Shown: one piece after another, positions 36,787 through 48,808 of the stretch | How positions within the stretch are numbered: position 1 is the stretch's first letter | Layout: every line of letters starts with the position of its first letter | NCBI GenBank assembly: GCA_907165135.1 | Contig: OU015567.1 | Coordinates: 7,383,001-7,447,000, forward strand | Length of the DNA stretch: 64,000 nucleotides | Source of the DNA: Oikopleura dioica | Lineage: Eukaryota; Chordata; Appendicularia; Copelata; Oikopleuridae | Direction: 5' to 3' | Program-made: the position numbers and the translations under genes | The notes under the pieces: model-generated | What the model was told of the DNA's origin: nothing | The model's database searches: none | What the model saw: the letters and a program-made list of their open reading frames with translations, nothing else

Positions 36787-37485
36787 ACTTCTCGTCAACT
36801 TTTGCTCTTCTGTGCGCTCCCTGACCAACGAATTCGCGCTGCCCTCAAAAACATCGCGCAGAAAAAAACGCGCACGGTCTACTTCTCCTGCTGGTTCTGA
36901 TCATCGCTAGACCAGTCTTTTCTTATTCTACTGCCATTTTCAAAAGTGTGCCACAAAAAACGATCCCTTCATTTTTACAAATGATCATTTTCAATCCCAA
37001 CTATTCTGATTCGTCTTTCATGTTCACCAGCTTCATTCATTTGACGATGGCGATTTTGAAAGATGGATTAAGAACTTCGTACAATCTCGTCCTTCCCGGC
37101 CACTTTCACTGTTTTAGTACGATTCCCTCAAATTATTACTAGTATTTTATGACTGCACTCTGACAGTTCCGATTTTCTAAATTGTTCCAAATACAAATTA
37201 ACGCCTCAGGGACCTTTTTTCTCGTCGATTTTTGACATCAACAAGGACTAACCAGTGTCAAGGACCTCTAAAAGTTCATCAGCAGGCTGGAATAGCGCTA
37301 GAATGAATCAGAGGAAGCAGTAGACGTATATTTGAGAAAGGAATCATTTGAGTGGACTCAGATCATTTCTGCATGAAAAGCGGCAAATATTTGCAAAAGT
37401 TGCGTGGATGTGTGTTCTACAGAATCTACACCCAGTCTCGCGACTTGCTAACGACAGAGATAACTAACAAGAGAAACGGAAAAGA
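36787..37485. other. Intergenic, HMG 3' flank to LITAF gene
   Basis: No exon was recognised. A frame at 37352-37480 upstream of the LITAF start has no family support. Confidence 0.4.
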
Positions 37486-38029
37486 ATGGGCACGGTATGT
37501 TTTCAAAGGATATTTCGAAGCTCCTGTTCTGAAAAACGGTTGTATTCAGGAAAACGACATTCCAATCGCTGGAGCTGCTCCTCCACCAACTTACTCTGCT
37601 GCTACAGGTGCTCCAGCACCAGCTCAGCAGCCACAGATAATTTATGTCCAGCAGGGAGCACCACCACCTCCGCAGCAGGAAAGATTTCAACGAAAAAATA
37701 ACGACTTTTCGCAAAGTTTTGTTGAAACCAAAATAAGGTTCTCGTTGTCGACCCTTACGGAAATCCAGCTGGAGTACAGACGCGCCACTGTAATTCATGC
37801 CAGTCTTCGGTAACGAATCATAATTGATACTATATCCAAATGTATATTAATTTATTATTTTGATTTTTCCTAAAATTCTCTTCAGCAACAAGTAATTTAC
37901 CGCCCCGGTTACACTCCAGGAACGATCCTTTGTTGCATATTTTTCCCGATCTGCGGCTGGATCATGTGCTGCCAAAGTATGGCTGCAGAAGGTCATTACT
38001 GTGTCCGATGCGGAGCGAAAGTCTTCTAA
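37486..38029 (+). CDS. LITAF-domain membrane protein
   Basis: Exons 37486-37494, 37550-37678, 37738-37809 and 37886-38029 give 117 residues: a three-codon first exon (MGT), a Pro/Ala/Gln-rich cytosolic segment (GAAPPPTYSAATGAPAPAQQ, with a PPxY-type PPPTY motif), then the zinc-binding domain. HCNSCQ supplies the first CxxC, YTPGTILCCIFFPICGWIMC is the membrane-inserting amphipathic hydrophobic part, and GHYCVRCGAKVF supplies HxCxxC. This domain sits on endosomal/lysosomal membranes in LITAF, CDIP1 and BRI3-like proteins. Intron 2 (37679-37737) starts with GA, not GT (CAGCAG|GAAAGA ... ATAAG), and is required because the frame would otherwise be lost. Confidence 0.85.
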
Positions 38030-40579
38030 GAAAATTCTCACATGATTCGTACTGTATCTTTTGTAACTGAAAATAAATGAAAGTCAAGAAACTGGAAGAT
38101 CGTCTGACAGTACGAACAGAAGTGACTGAATAAATTCCATTCTTCTGGGCGCCAAGACTGGATAAACCGCTGATACTTCCTTTTTAGACAAAGCCTGTAT
38201 TGTCCCGCCAGACTTTACAACTGGTCAATTTCCAACTAAACTAAAACCCAGAATGAGAAATTGATATCTTCCTCGCTCTTTCCGGGGTTTTTTCAAAACA
38301 GATGTTCCCACAAATTTTCACAGTTTTTCCAGCTTTTTTAAAATGCGATTAGCCGCACTAGCTGCCACAAGTTGAGCCTAAGCCGCGAGTTGCCGTAGTT
38401 ACTCGACTAGAGATAATCTTCAATTTCCAGGTTTTCTTTTTTGGAGGCAAGAAAAAAGGTATAAACAAAATTGAAAAATTGGCGGAAGGAAAGTTTCTGA
38501 CAGTGCCAAAAATTGAGATTCTGTTAGGAAGAGTTTACACTCGGCCTGTCAAAGATAAACCCGGCCATGTCATGTCAAATTGCGATGTCAGTCTCCTTCG
38601 ATTTGTGATGTTGCGAATGTTAAAATTTCAACAAATTTTGCGGAAAAATTTTGACCAAAGTTTTTTTTCATAAAAAAAAGAAAAAGAGAAAAATGCGAAA
38701 CGATTTTAAAAATTGAGCTGTTGAAATTTTGAGAAATTTCTATCGATCACGTGAGTGTCAAGTTCTAGCGCGGCTTTCTTTTAAGGTGCGTATTTGGCGC
38801 TAAATTCCTTGTCACTTGAAGTACCTTGCGGTTTTCCCCACTACAATAGCGGCTCTAATTCGTCATTTTTCTGTCACCAGATCTATCACACTGCACGGGC
38901 CATAAAAACAGAAACTCCGTTTTTTCGGTTTTCCTCTTTTTCCGGCGCCTTCTTTTATCTAGCACTTTATTACTTTTTAATCGACGAATAAATTCCTTTT
39001 CTTTAACCCAAAATCGTCCTGAACCATTTTTCTGGTCGCGCGCTTTTTGGGTGGTCGAGAACTTGATTCAGAAAGTAATAAATAAAGTTCAAAAAGAGAC
39101 ACTATTTATAGAAAAGCGCTAACGTTAAAAATGTATCGATTCATTTAGTTAATGATTCAAGTTCGGCTTGTTTTCAATTAATGATCATCACGTCCGAGAA
39201 TCAATCATTTTGTCAAGATCAATCTTTGTATTCGCGCATAATTGAGATTAATTTAACAATTTTTTTTTTGAAAAACTTTGGTGATTTTGAATCTTTCAGA
39301 GATTTTTCTGACCGTTTCAAAAAAAGTTTTTTTTTATAAAATTATTCTCGCTTTAGTAAACCCTAACCCTAACCCCAACTCTAACAACTGCAGTATTTTG
39401 AGATTTGTAGGAATTGAGACGTGTTCTCAATTTTGTCTGGCAATCAGTTGATTAGTCTAAGACAAAACTGATAAACTCAGCTAATTTCGCCTTGTTGCAT
39501 TTCCCCCAGGTCAGTTCTGAACAAATTCATTAAAATAAGCAGTATTTGAATTAATCAAAAAAGCCCGGCAACATAAATTCTCAGAGAAGAGGTGCAGTAA
39601 AAACCCAGTGTTGAGGAATGAGCATCAAACCCTGCCTTCGACCTTGAACCTCAGCTGGGCGGTGCTAGATTAATTACGCCGTGCGGCCGCTAGAAGTGCC
39701 ACACTCTCGTTTTCTTCATGTTTTTTTGGGAAGTAAAAAGGTTTTATTTTTAGAGAATTCCCGGAAATCCGATTTTTTCCAAAGAAAAACCCACTATTTC
39801 TAAAAAAACCTAAATGATAGAATTTTTTTTTCTTTTCTTTTATGTCATTTATCATATAAAAATAAGGGTATCAAAACCTAACCCTAAAATTGAAGTCTTG
39901 AATAAAAAATTGAGCGTTTTTTAATGATAATTTATTATTTAAATAAAATAAAACAAATTTCTTCAATAAAAAAGCTCAATAAAACGATCTCGTAATCATT
40001 TTTCCCTCAATTAAATTCGCTTAACAATTAACTTTGCCATGAACTCAGATCAATGTTTTGGATGCCTTTGCATTGTAAAAACATTATTGTCGTTAAATTT
40101 TAACCTTTAGACTCTGTCAGAGATTAGAACGGATTCGCGAGATTCATTTCTTTTTTCTGATTCTAATTTCTACCAAACGAGCTGCGAAAAAATGAAGGAA
40201 AGAAAGCAAATTAATTTTTTGGAAGATTTGTGGGAAGAGAGAAAATAGAGAGGGAAAGAACGACGGGATTATCCAGTGTTCAAGTTGCCAAAATAAATGA
40301 TTCGTTTCGGGCGGGAAAGGGACGGGCATCCGGAGCCGGAGTTTTTGGCCTTCGATTTTTTGAAGTTTTTGAATTTTTTTTTTAATTTTTTTGTTATAAA
40401 ATTTCACCCCATTTCTCTCCCCTGTTTCCTCAGGCTGCGTGCCAAGAAAAATGACAAGTTCCAAATGATGCGCCGCCAGATCAAAGAGAAAACAACTGAA
40501 GATGCATCAATTTTTTTTCGTTCAAATTTGAGATTTCGCCTTTTAGAATGAGAGAAAAAAATTGAGCAAAAACAAGAAA
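38030..40579. other. 2.5-kb gene-poor region
   Basis: AT-rich with long T and A runs and no convincing gene. Short frames (38479-38673, 40297-40551) lack any domain. It contains the telomere-like tract at 39358-39376 and a further AACCTAACCCTAA at about 39876-39888. Confidence 0.45.
39358..39376 (-). repeat. Short interstitial telomere-like tract
   Basis: AAACCCTAACCCTAACCCC, about two and a half copies of CCCTAA, continuing into degenerate CAACTCTAAC. This is the TTAGGG-type telomere repeat on the opposite strand. It is too short to be functional; it may be a scar of break repair or part of an element. Confidence 0.6.
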
Positions 40580-43082
40580 ATGTGGAGAAAAGGGACGATA
40601 CTTTGGCTGCTCTTTCTCCAGGTAAGATTTTTTTTGTTAAAAGTTAACATCATTAAAACAGCGAAAAAAATGACAATTCTGACAAGTGGTTGTTTAACTG
40701 GTCACGTGCCAAAAGTACACCCGTTTAATGTTTTTTGATCAAGCCGTAAATTAACTCTACGACGTGACTTGCTTTGATAAGCGGAAAACACGCTCCATAG
40801 AGGCTTAAAATAGTTAATAGTGAGAAAATATTGCCAGATCAAACAACTAAACAACAACATTAAACATTTCTGCTGAGACTTAATAATCAAGGCTGCTTCA
40901 AGTTGTCATATGAAAGTCAAGCCCCAAAATCAGCTTTCAAATCTGCCGGTAGCGACGCATTAAGGGTGTCAACATCGATATTGAAGTTTGATCAACACTT
41001 CTTCTTTCTTTTTTCACTTCAGAAAAAAAAGAAGAAAGTGTCTAAGCGGCAAAATAGTTAAGAGCTTCCGGCCATGAAGATCGGGTTCACACTTTGCCCG
41101 ACAAAAGGTGATTTAGCGCCAGTTAAAAAGCTTCCGTTCCCCCCTCCGTTTGACATAAAAATCGCGAATTCGCAAGAAGTTACTTCGGTACTCATTTTCA
41201 ATTAGCATTTCAGCTCGCTGCTGCGCGGAGAAGAGAGCCAAGTCCAACTCGCTGGGTCTCGAGCCACATTCGTCGACAGTTCAAAAAGCTGGAGAGGCGA
41301 CTCGACGAGTCTGACCTCAAGTTTGAGCAGCAAATGGCGCAGAAAGACAGCGAAATCAAATTGCTCAAGGATTCGCTTGACAAACTCGTTCAAAGCTCAA
41401 AAGTCCAGGTTCTCTCATCCTCTCTCTTTTCCCCTCTTCACTTCTTTTAGGACGAAACAATTAGTATATTCACAATTCGATTATCTGATGCTTCCGATAC
41501 AATCACAAACCAGGACTTGGAAATTCTATCCTTGAAGAACAGACTCGTCCAATTAGAAAACTATTACAACTTCGACCTGACAACTTTTGCCTCCAGTTCT
41601 GCTTCGAATTCAGCAGCTTCGGCAAATGATGTCGCTAGATTAGAAGAATTGATCGAGAACAAGGAGAAATCCTTTGTCAAAACTATCTTAGGAAAGAGAT
41701 TCAACGAGAACTTTGATGAGAAAATATCTTAATGCTTATTTATTACGTCTAAATCTTTTCTCAGAATTATACTCCGACCTGGGACGCCATTCTGACCAGC
41801 TTGCCTTCCCAGTTGACCGAAGCAGACTGCCGAGAATTGCCCTGAAGTCAAGGAGGAAATCGCTGATTTCAGAGACCGATGTCAGTAGCAGTTCCGATGC
41901 GAGAATTCTCCTCATCGGTGGCATTTCAAAGTACGAGGACGAAATTCACACACCTTTTGAAACCCGTCGAAAAAGCTCGTTCATCAGAAGAGATTATGTG
42001 TTTTCTATGGATCCGCTTATAAACTCGACGGTTATGACTCATTCCTTACCAGAAGCGAGGTAAAAATTTTGAAAAAAAGGGCTGATTTTAGGCGGTTTTC
42101 AGAGCTTATCATTGCAGCGTTCTACTAGAAAATCGAGTCTACGTCCTGGGCGGGGAAGGGATCGACAAAAAGATACTGAACTCAATGCTGGTCCTGACAG
42201 ACTGGGGATGGGACAGAGCCAAAGAAATGAATCTTGAGAGAAAGCGCCTTTCTTGCGCCGTGTTTCGCGAGCGCATTTGGGCTTGTGGCGGCACAATGAC
42301 GTACCACCGGAGGAAGGAAGCTACCTCCAGCCGCACATCTGCCATTACAATTCCTCATAAAACTTGCGAAAGCTATCACCCACAGGTTTTGCTTCTTGGC
42401 CCTCTTTCCAGACATCTTTTTAGAGTCAATAAATTTTTTTACTTCAGGACGGTTGGCGGGAAGAAGCTTCGATGCGGCAAGGGAGGCAGTGTGCTACTGC
42501 TTCTGTCACTTCTCATGGTTAGTTCAATATCTAATTGTCTTATCAATACTGTAAGGTCTGTACATAATTGGCGGAGGAGACGAGTTGCACAGTGAAGATC
42601 CTGAAAGTGTTGACATGATCGAGACTTTTTCGGACAATTTCGTCCGAGGACCCGAGCCCCTTCAAATGAGACAATCAGTTGGGTCTGCTTCTGTTTCCGT
42701 TTACGACAGTATATTTTTGCTCGGTGGTTGGTCTCAAATAACGAAACAGTATCTCTACGATGTTCTGGTTTTATATCCACATAATAAAGATCAATGGAAG
42801 AAGATTGGGGTGCTTCAGAGCAAACACTACGGCTTCGGGTATTTTTTCAGTGAAATCAAGGAAGAGAATCACTTTTTCAGTGCTGTTTTCCATGGAGGTC
42901 TGATCTACGTTCTTGGCGGACGGGACGAAGGAACATCTGATGAAGTGTTTCCCGTCTCGATCGAGCTTCTTTCCGCAGAAGAGCCACTGATAAAAACTTC
43001 TGCAATTGAAATTTCTCATCCGACAGGTTCAGACCGTTCCTTCCAAGTCAAATACCACTCTGTCACTGCATTCATCCCTTGA
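40580..43082 (+). CDS. Coiled-coil and kelch-propeller protein with signal-like N-terminus
   Basis: Exons 40580-40621, 41214-41408, 41451-41691, 41765-42059, 42118-42385, 42448-42517 and 42556-43082 close in frame to 545 residues. Exon 1 plus the start of exon 2 give MWRKGTILWLLFLQLAAA, a plausible signal peptide. A helical, charged region follows (KKLERRLDESDLKFEQQM), then about six kelch-type strands marked by Gly-Gly: LLIGGISKYEDE, VYVLGGEGID, WACGGTMTY, LYIIGGGDEL, IFLLGGWSQ and IYVLGGRDEG. I do not recognise a specific family. Intron 3 (41692-41764) has GA-AG ends (CTTAG|GAAAGA ... CTCAG). The signal exon is separated by a 592-bp intron, so its assignment is less certain than the rest. 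Confidence 0.75.
40622..41213. other. Long first intron of the kelch gene
   Basis: 592-bp GT-AG intron. It contains a purine/pyrimidine near-palindrome at about 40998-41041 (CTTCTTCTTTC facing GAAGAAAG). No exon or terminal repeats were recognised. Confidence 0.4.
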
Positions 43083-43383
43083 TAAACAACTCAAAAGTCA
43101 TCGGACTAAAACTACTTATAAATGCCAAAGAAAACTTCGTTACCTTTCCGGTAAGAATAGATTCAAAAGAAGAAATTCTTATTCATCATAAAATTTTCAG
43201 AAAAGCGAAAAACACAACTCTTCAAAGAAAACGAAACGACTAGAATTGAGTTTCACAAATATCAAAATTTGAACCGTCTTGCCTTTTGTCCACTGTACGT
43301 AATAAAATATGTTAATAAATATTTAAAGAGGACTACACAAAGAATATAAAAATATATTTATTCGAAATAATAAAATACAAAAA
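43083..43383. other. Tail-to-tail gap between kelch gene and CFAP44
   Basis: About 300 bp of 3' flanks for the two convergent genes; AT-rich, with AATAAA-like sequences toward CFAP44. No other feature was seen. Confidence 0.4.
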
Positions 43384-46300
43384 TTAATGATCTCCGGCAT
43401 GATCAGCAGCGTAGGAAGGATGTGGAAGGAGGTGGCCTCCTTTTCGAGTGAGGCGGATGATCTCGTCCTTGAGCAGGTTGATTTCGTTCTCTTGCTCTTG
43501 GATGATTTCGCGAGTTTCACGTCGGTAAGCTTCGTCCCTAATTCGCTGCTCGTCCAAATGTTGTGGTCGAGTATCTTAAAAAGGTTGGAGGGTGATTGGA
43601 AGAGGAAATTTACCGGAAGTAGCAATGTCCAGGTCAAATTTAAGCTTGTAATCTTCGCCTTTCATCATTGTTATTTGAGCAATTCGATCTGTGTTCTCCT
43701 TGACATGAACGGCGAGTTCTTCCCGGAGCGCTAGAATCTTCTTGTCCATTTCCAGTTCCTCTCGGGCCAGGTTGATTTCATTCTGTTGGTTCACTCGCTG
43801 GCCTGAAAAGGAAATAAAAATCAGAAACTCTCAATCATGTCACCTTCTTCAACTGCTCTGGGAACAGTAACCATGGCCAAGGAGTCGATATCGACAATTC
43901 GACCAAACTTGAGCATCATCGCTTGATTGCACTTTTCGTCCAGAGCTTTGACCTGATTGACGATGTCCTTGTTTCCCTTGACCAAATGGACGTGTTGTTG
44001 CTTCGCTTTTCGGTACTTGAGCTTTTCGTTTTCTTTCTCGCCCATAAGTTCTTCAATTCGGGTTGACAACCGGTTCATTTTTTCGGACGGAACCACGAGT
44101 CCTTGTTTCACAGGGAACTTTTCAAAGTCTTGTTCTATCAAAATCTGGGACATTTCCAGCGGCACTACGACCCACAATTCGTTGAGTTTTCCTTGCTTTT
44201 CCTGTTGGAAAGCGTCTAAATCTTCCATGGACGACTTTAGCTGGTTGTTGAAAAGCTTGATTTTCTTGGACAGGGCGTCGTGTTCTTTTCGCAAACTCTC
44301 TGAAGCTTTTTTCGCGTCTTGATGATCATCTTCAATCGCGCATCGATGTGCTCGGAGGAGAATCGTCTTGTCAAACTGCTCCTGATCGCAGTTTGCCGGG
44401 CAGACGGTGTCATCGAAAGGTTCCGCGTCAGAGTCCTCGTCGGAGTAGTCCTCGTCATCGTCGTCCGAATCAGAGTCCGAGTCGCTTCCAGAGCCGTCGT
44501 TGTTGCTCTGGGTCGCACGCTTGATTTTCTTTTTGTAAACTTTTGTCAAGTAGTTTTCGAACTTGTTGTTTTCGCCGATCAGTCGCTGGAAATCCGAAAG
44601 GCAGTCCTTTTCCTTCGCAGCGAGTTTTTCAACCTCTTTCCGCTTCGAATCAAGGCGAGCTTTGACTTGAGAAGCGCGGGCCGAGGCCTCGTCGATTTCT
44701 GCTTCTTTCTTTTCTACTCGCTCGAGGATGGCATTTTCTCGCTTTTCAAAGTCCTTGAGGAGGATCAGCTCTTGATGAAGAGTGTCTAATCGGAGCTCAG
44801 CCAGGACCAGATCCTCGTCAAGACGAGCTTTGAACACGTAGAGCGTTCGGACATCCTTGTCAAAGTTTGAAATTCGCTTTGCTGCTTTTTCTAGAGCCTG
44901 GTCGCGTTCAAATCGACTGATGACGATCTTTCTCGTGAGTTCTGCTTGTTCAAACTCCGTGAGAGCTTTTGCTTCGCCGGATCCTCGGCCGGAGCGATCA
45001 ATAAGCTGAGTTTTCGAAGAGACTCCGATTGATTGAGCTAGAGCTTGAGCTGAGCGCGCTCGCCCGAGACCAGTGTCGCTTGGGCTCGAAAATTTATTGG
45101 CAGAAGCACGATTTGGTAGCTGAAATTTGTGCTCGTTCGTTTCTTCCGGCCTTATTTCTGGAATCGCTGGTGGAATTTTGTGCTCTTCTTCTGGCAGAAT
45201 CGCTTCGAGTTCTTTCACTTTTTCGCACAATTTGAGCAGATCCTTTCGAATTGCGATTTTTTCATCTCGACCAGCGCGGACCTTTTTGTTGAATGTTTCT
45301 TTGCGTCTAAAGATTTCTTGGGAAAGGAGGGCGATCTGTCGCTTTTTCTGATTCGTATTGCTGCGCAAATGGTCGGGGACGATGTAGTCTTTCGACGTTT
45401 TCAGGTGGAAGTAGCCCAAAGTCTTCTTCGCGATACGAATCTCTTCCTCATCTTTGGGATTGATTCGATTATCGTCGGGTTTTTGCTTCATCAGCTCTTC
45501 CCACTCGCGCTTTCGCTTTTCTTTTCTTGCTTTCTTTTCTTCCGCTTTTCGCTGAGCACGAGACGCATCAGCTGGCAACTCGTCGATCGCCGTTTCCGAA
45601 ATTTTTGCAGAAGACATTGATTGAGTCTCTTCTATGTTTCCACGACCACCGCCCCTGGAATTGCCGCGAGAGCTGTTTTCCCGAACGTTTTTCTCTGCTG
45701 TTACTGATCGTTCTAGCGCTTCTTTCAATTCTTCAGGAAGAGATCGCAGCTCGTAGGATTTGACTGAATCTGACGATTGAATAGCATGAAGCGTGATTGG
45801 ATCTTCCATTATGTCTCCTCTGAATCGTTTGAAGACCTTTTCGTATCGCAATTTCGCCTTCGCCAAATCCCACTGATTCTGGCGTTGAATCAGGTCCAGC
45901 TTGTCTGCCAGAGCTTGTTCGGCTTCCGCAGTGAGCTTTTGATTGATTTCGAAGTCTTTCTTTAGCAGCTGACATGCTTCGGGCAATTGCGCATTTTTAT
46001 CCTTTAGCTTGTCGAATTTTTCAATTAGGCTTTCAATTTGCTTTCTCTTTTTGATCTTGAGCAGGTTTGCTTCTTTGACTCGACGGTCGTATTCTGATTT
46101 CTGTTTTGCTTCTTCTAGTGAGTAACTTCCTTTGACTTCATCTCCAACTGGAAGATCGTCGAGAGCGATTTCCACTGGAGGGCGCAGTTCAATTTCGTCA
46201 ACGGGAGTCACTCCGTAGGCAAAGACATTGCCGTCGAGTCCTGCTGAGATCATCCATTTCTGGTCAGAGGTGAGAATAATTTTTGAAAGACTTCCAAGCT

Positions 46301-48684
46301 GACAGTCGTGCATTGCGATTGTGTGATGGCTCTCGAAACCGTTTTCCAAATCGGCTTCAGAGTAGTGCTCCTTTTCTGTTTGATAAATTCGTACTTTGCC
46401 GTCCAAGGAACCGGCGTAGATGCGGTTTTTGCCTTCCGACCAAGATGTCACGTGGAAATCCTCATCGAGCATGAATGCGTCTTCGGGATCGACAGGCTCC
46501 GGCATTTCTTCAAATTCACTGAGTTTACATTTGTAAACTAAGCCATGATCGTAGCCGGCCATTTGGCACAGAACATAGCCTTCTTCATCCGCTGGTTTAG
46601 CCCAAATAACTTCTCCGACTGTTTCTGGGACGAAGAAATATTCTTCGAGCTCTTCAAATTCCATCGAATTTACCGGCTCGTAGATGTTCTTGATCTCATC
46701 ATCTTTCACCTGGTCGCCCATATCCGCAGCTTTCTTCTGCGCGGCCTTGAGTTTTTCGTCGCAGGATTTCTTGAGCTTGGCAAGTTTGTCGTCGAACTTT
46801 GCTTTTGCTCTTGCTCGCGCTCGCTTGCCCTTACAGCTCTGGAATTGATAGCCGACGATGTTGACGTTGGAAATGGAGAAGGAAACAGAAGTGTCGATCG
46901 AGCTGATTTCCGGCAAGGTCACTTGGAAAATCGCGCCAGTCTTGCTCCAGCAGAGAAGGACTGAGTCATTAACCCAGGTAAAATCCTTGATCATTGATCC
47001 GAGGGAAACGAAACCGACAGCTTCCATGGTGTTGTCCTTCAAACTGAAGATGAATACAGTTCCATCGTCAGAAGATGATCCAATAAGCTTGCCATTAGGG
47101 CTTGAGTGAATTGAATTCACGGTTTTTCCATGCGGTCGGATCGCCTGGCGCAGGAGCAGGGAGTGATTCGACTTCATTTTACCATAAGAGAGGTTTCGAA
47201 CTGTGCCATCTTCGAAGCCGACAACGATGGTGGTGTCATTTGGCCAGCAGACTGACGTACCCTTGACCGGGAATTTCATCGCGGCGAGAGCGGAAGAAGA
47301 GGGAATGTCGATGATCCGGACTTGTCGATCGCCAGTGGATACGTAAATGCAAGCTGTAGGGTGCGCGCACATGTCGACGACATTTCCACCGTGGAATTGA
47401 TCCAGAATCTTTGGCGGCTTAGTTGTGTGGCTGAAAGAAAGGTCGAGTTCCCAAATTGCGCCATTTTGATCTTGCGCGAACCAGACTGAATCGTCTTCGG
47501 AAGACATGATCATCGAGGAAAAGGCAGCGTCGGGCACTTTCAGGCAGTTCATCGGATCGAGCTCGAACGTCATTGATGTCTCGGTAGTGTCGGCTTGGTC
47601 GATCGTGTCAATGTCCCAGACGCAGATGGCGCCGTCGACTCCGATGGTGAGCAGTTCGCCTTCGAGGATGAACATTTGCTTGATCGAACCATCGTGGCAG
47701 CTCTTTCCGCCCTTTCTGGTGATTTCGACTTTGATTAATCCGCCGTCCCAGACGAGCAAGTTGCCCCACTCGCAGCCGGAAATAACTTTTCCGTCCGGGA
47801 GCTGGACGAAGGCGTCAATGTCCGAAACGGATGTTCGTCCGAATCGCCCCAAAGCGCCCTGAAGTTTCAAACCAGTAAAGGTCTCGGCCATGTTCCAGAA
47901 TCGAATGTGACCGATGCCGCACGACGTGAGTTGTCCATCGATGTCGGGGCTGAAGGAAGCTTGGAAGACGTCGAGAGAGTAGGCTTTTGAGCGAAGAACG
48001 ATACTCTGGGTCTTCCAGTTCCAAAGAGTGAGGAGATAGTCGGGCGTTGAACTGACGGAAGCAAGGAGAGAGCCATCATGGTTGAATTCAACGTGGGAGA
48101 AGCCTTTTTCAGCACCGCCACGGAGGACATAGACGACTTCCATTTCAGGGTAGGAGTAGATTAGGATTTCGGGCTTGTCTCCTTTGCCTCCCACAGCGAA
48201 GAATTTCTTTGATGGGTGGATGCAGACCGAACCTAAAAATTTAGTTCGTTTTCGTTTTATCAAATAATTTATCTCGAATAGCTGCACAGCTGATATTGTC
48301 AGCTGTTGATTTCTTTAAAAATCAGTTTCGCGTGCTCTAGTTCACGAAATTTAAAATGTCACGAGATATATTACGCCATTACAAGAAAATTGAGTATGGT
48401 CAAAATTTGTTTCTTACCTATTGATCCAGCCGGCGAACGAAGAACCGTCTTTTCGTCTGTCTGTACGTTGTGAAATAAGAGCAAGTTTCCGGCAGAATGA
48501 AGAAGAACCTGTCCACTGTGTGTCTCCTCATCGCTCGGGAATAAATGAAGATTGAGCCTATTTGAGTTATTGATCAATTTTAAAATATTCTTGCATACCG
48601 TTTAGCACTGTCGTAACCAAAGGAGTCGAAATAATTGAAGAGCCTTCCACTTAGGTTCTTTGACAGGACATCTTGGTCACTCAT
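43384..48684 (-). CDS. CFAP44: CFAP44 (WDR52), axonemal dynein-regulating tether protein
   Basis: A partner of CFAP43 in the tether/tether-head complex of inner dynein arms in motile cilia and sperm tails. Exons on the minus strand: 48684-48599, 48557-48418, 48232-43844 (a single 4.4-kb exon), 43802-43614 and 43574-43384, giving 1664 residues (human about 1850). The N-terminus reads FGYDSAKR then LLLFHNVQTDEKTVL and CIHPSKKFFAVGGKGDKPEI. WD repeats follow (GLKLQGALGRFG, GCEWGNLLVWDGGLIKVE, QDQNGAIWELDLSF). The second half is mostly coiled coil, with an acidic run near 44420-44490. The C-terminus is RLTRKGGHLLPHPS. The ATG lies 8 bases after TTCTAG and about 120 bp after the end of the upstream minus-strand gene, suggesting an operon. 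Confidence 0.96.
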
Positions 48685-48808
48685 ATCCGGCACTAGAATT
48701 TCTTATCAGAGAGAATTTAAAAGCGAAGCGCGTGAATAAAAATTGGGGTTAGTGAAAAACTCTAATTTTTGTTAAAAATCACCTTTCCGACTACCTTTGG
48801 CGACAAAA

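Noticed and set aside
43957-47862. Many plus-strand frames up to 160 residues opposite CFAP44, and others opposite LOXHD1.
   Set aside because: They are antisense to strongly supported coding exons; composition (Phe/Leu/Ser-rich) is typical of shadows.
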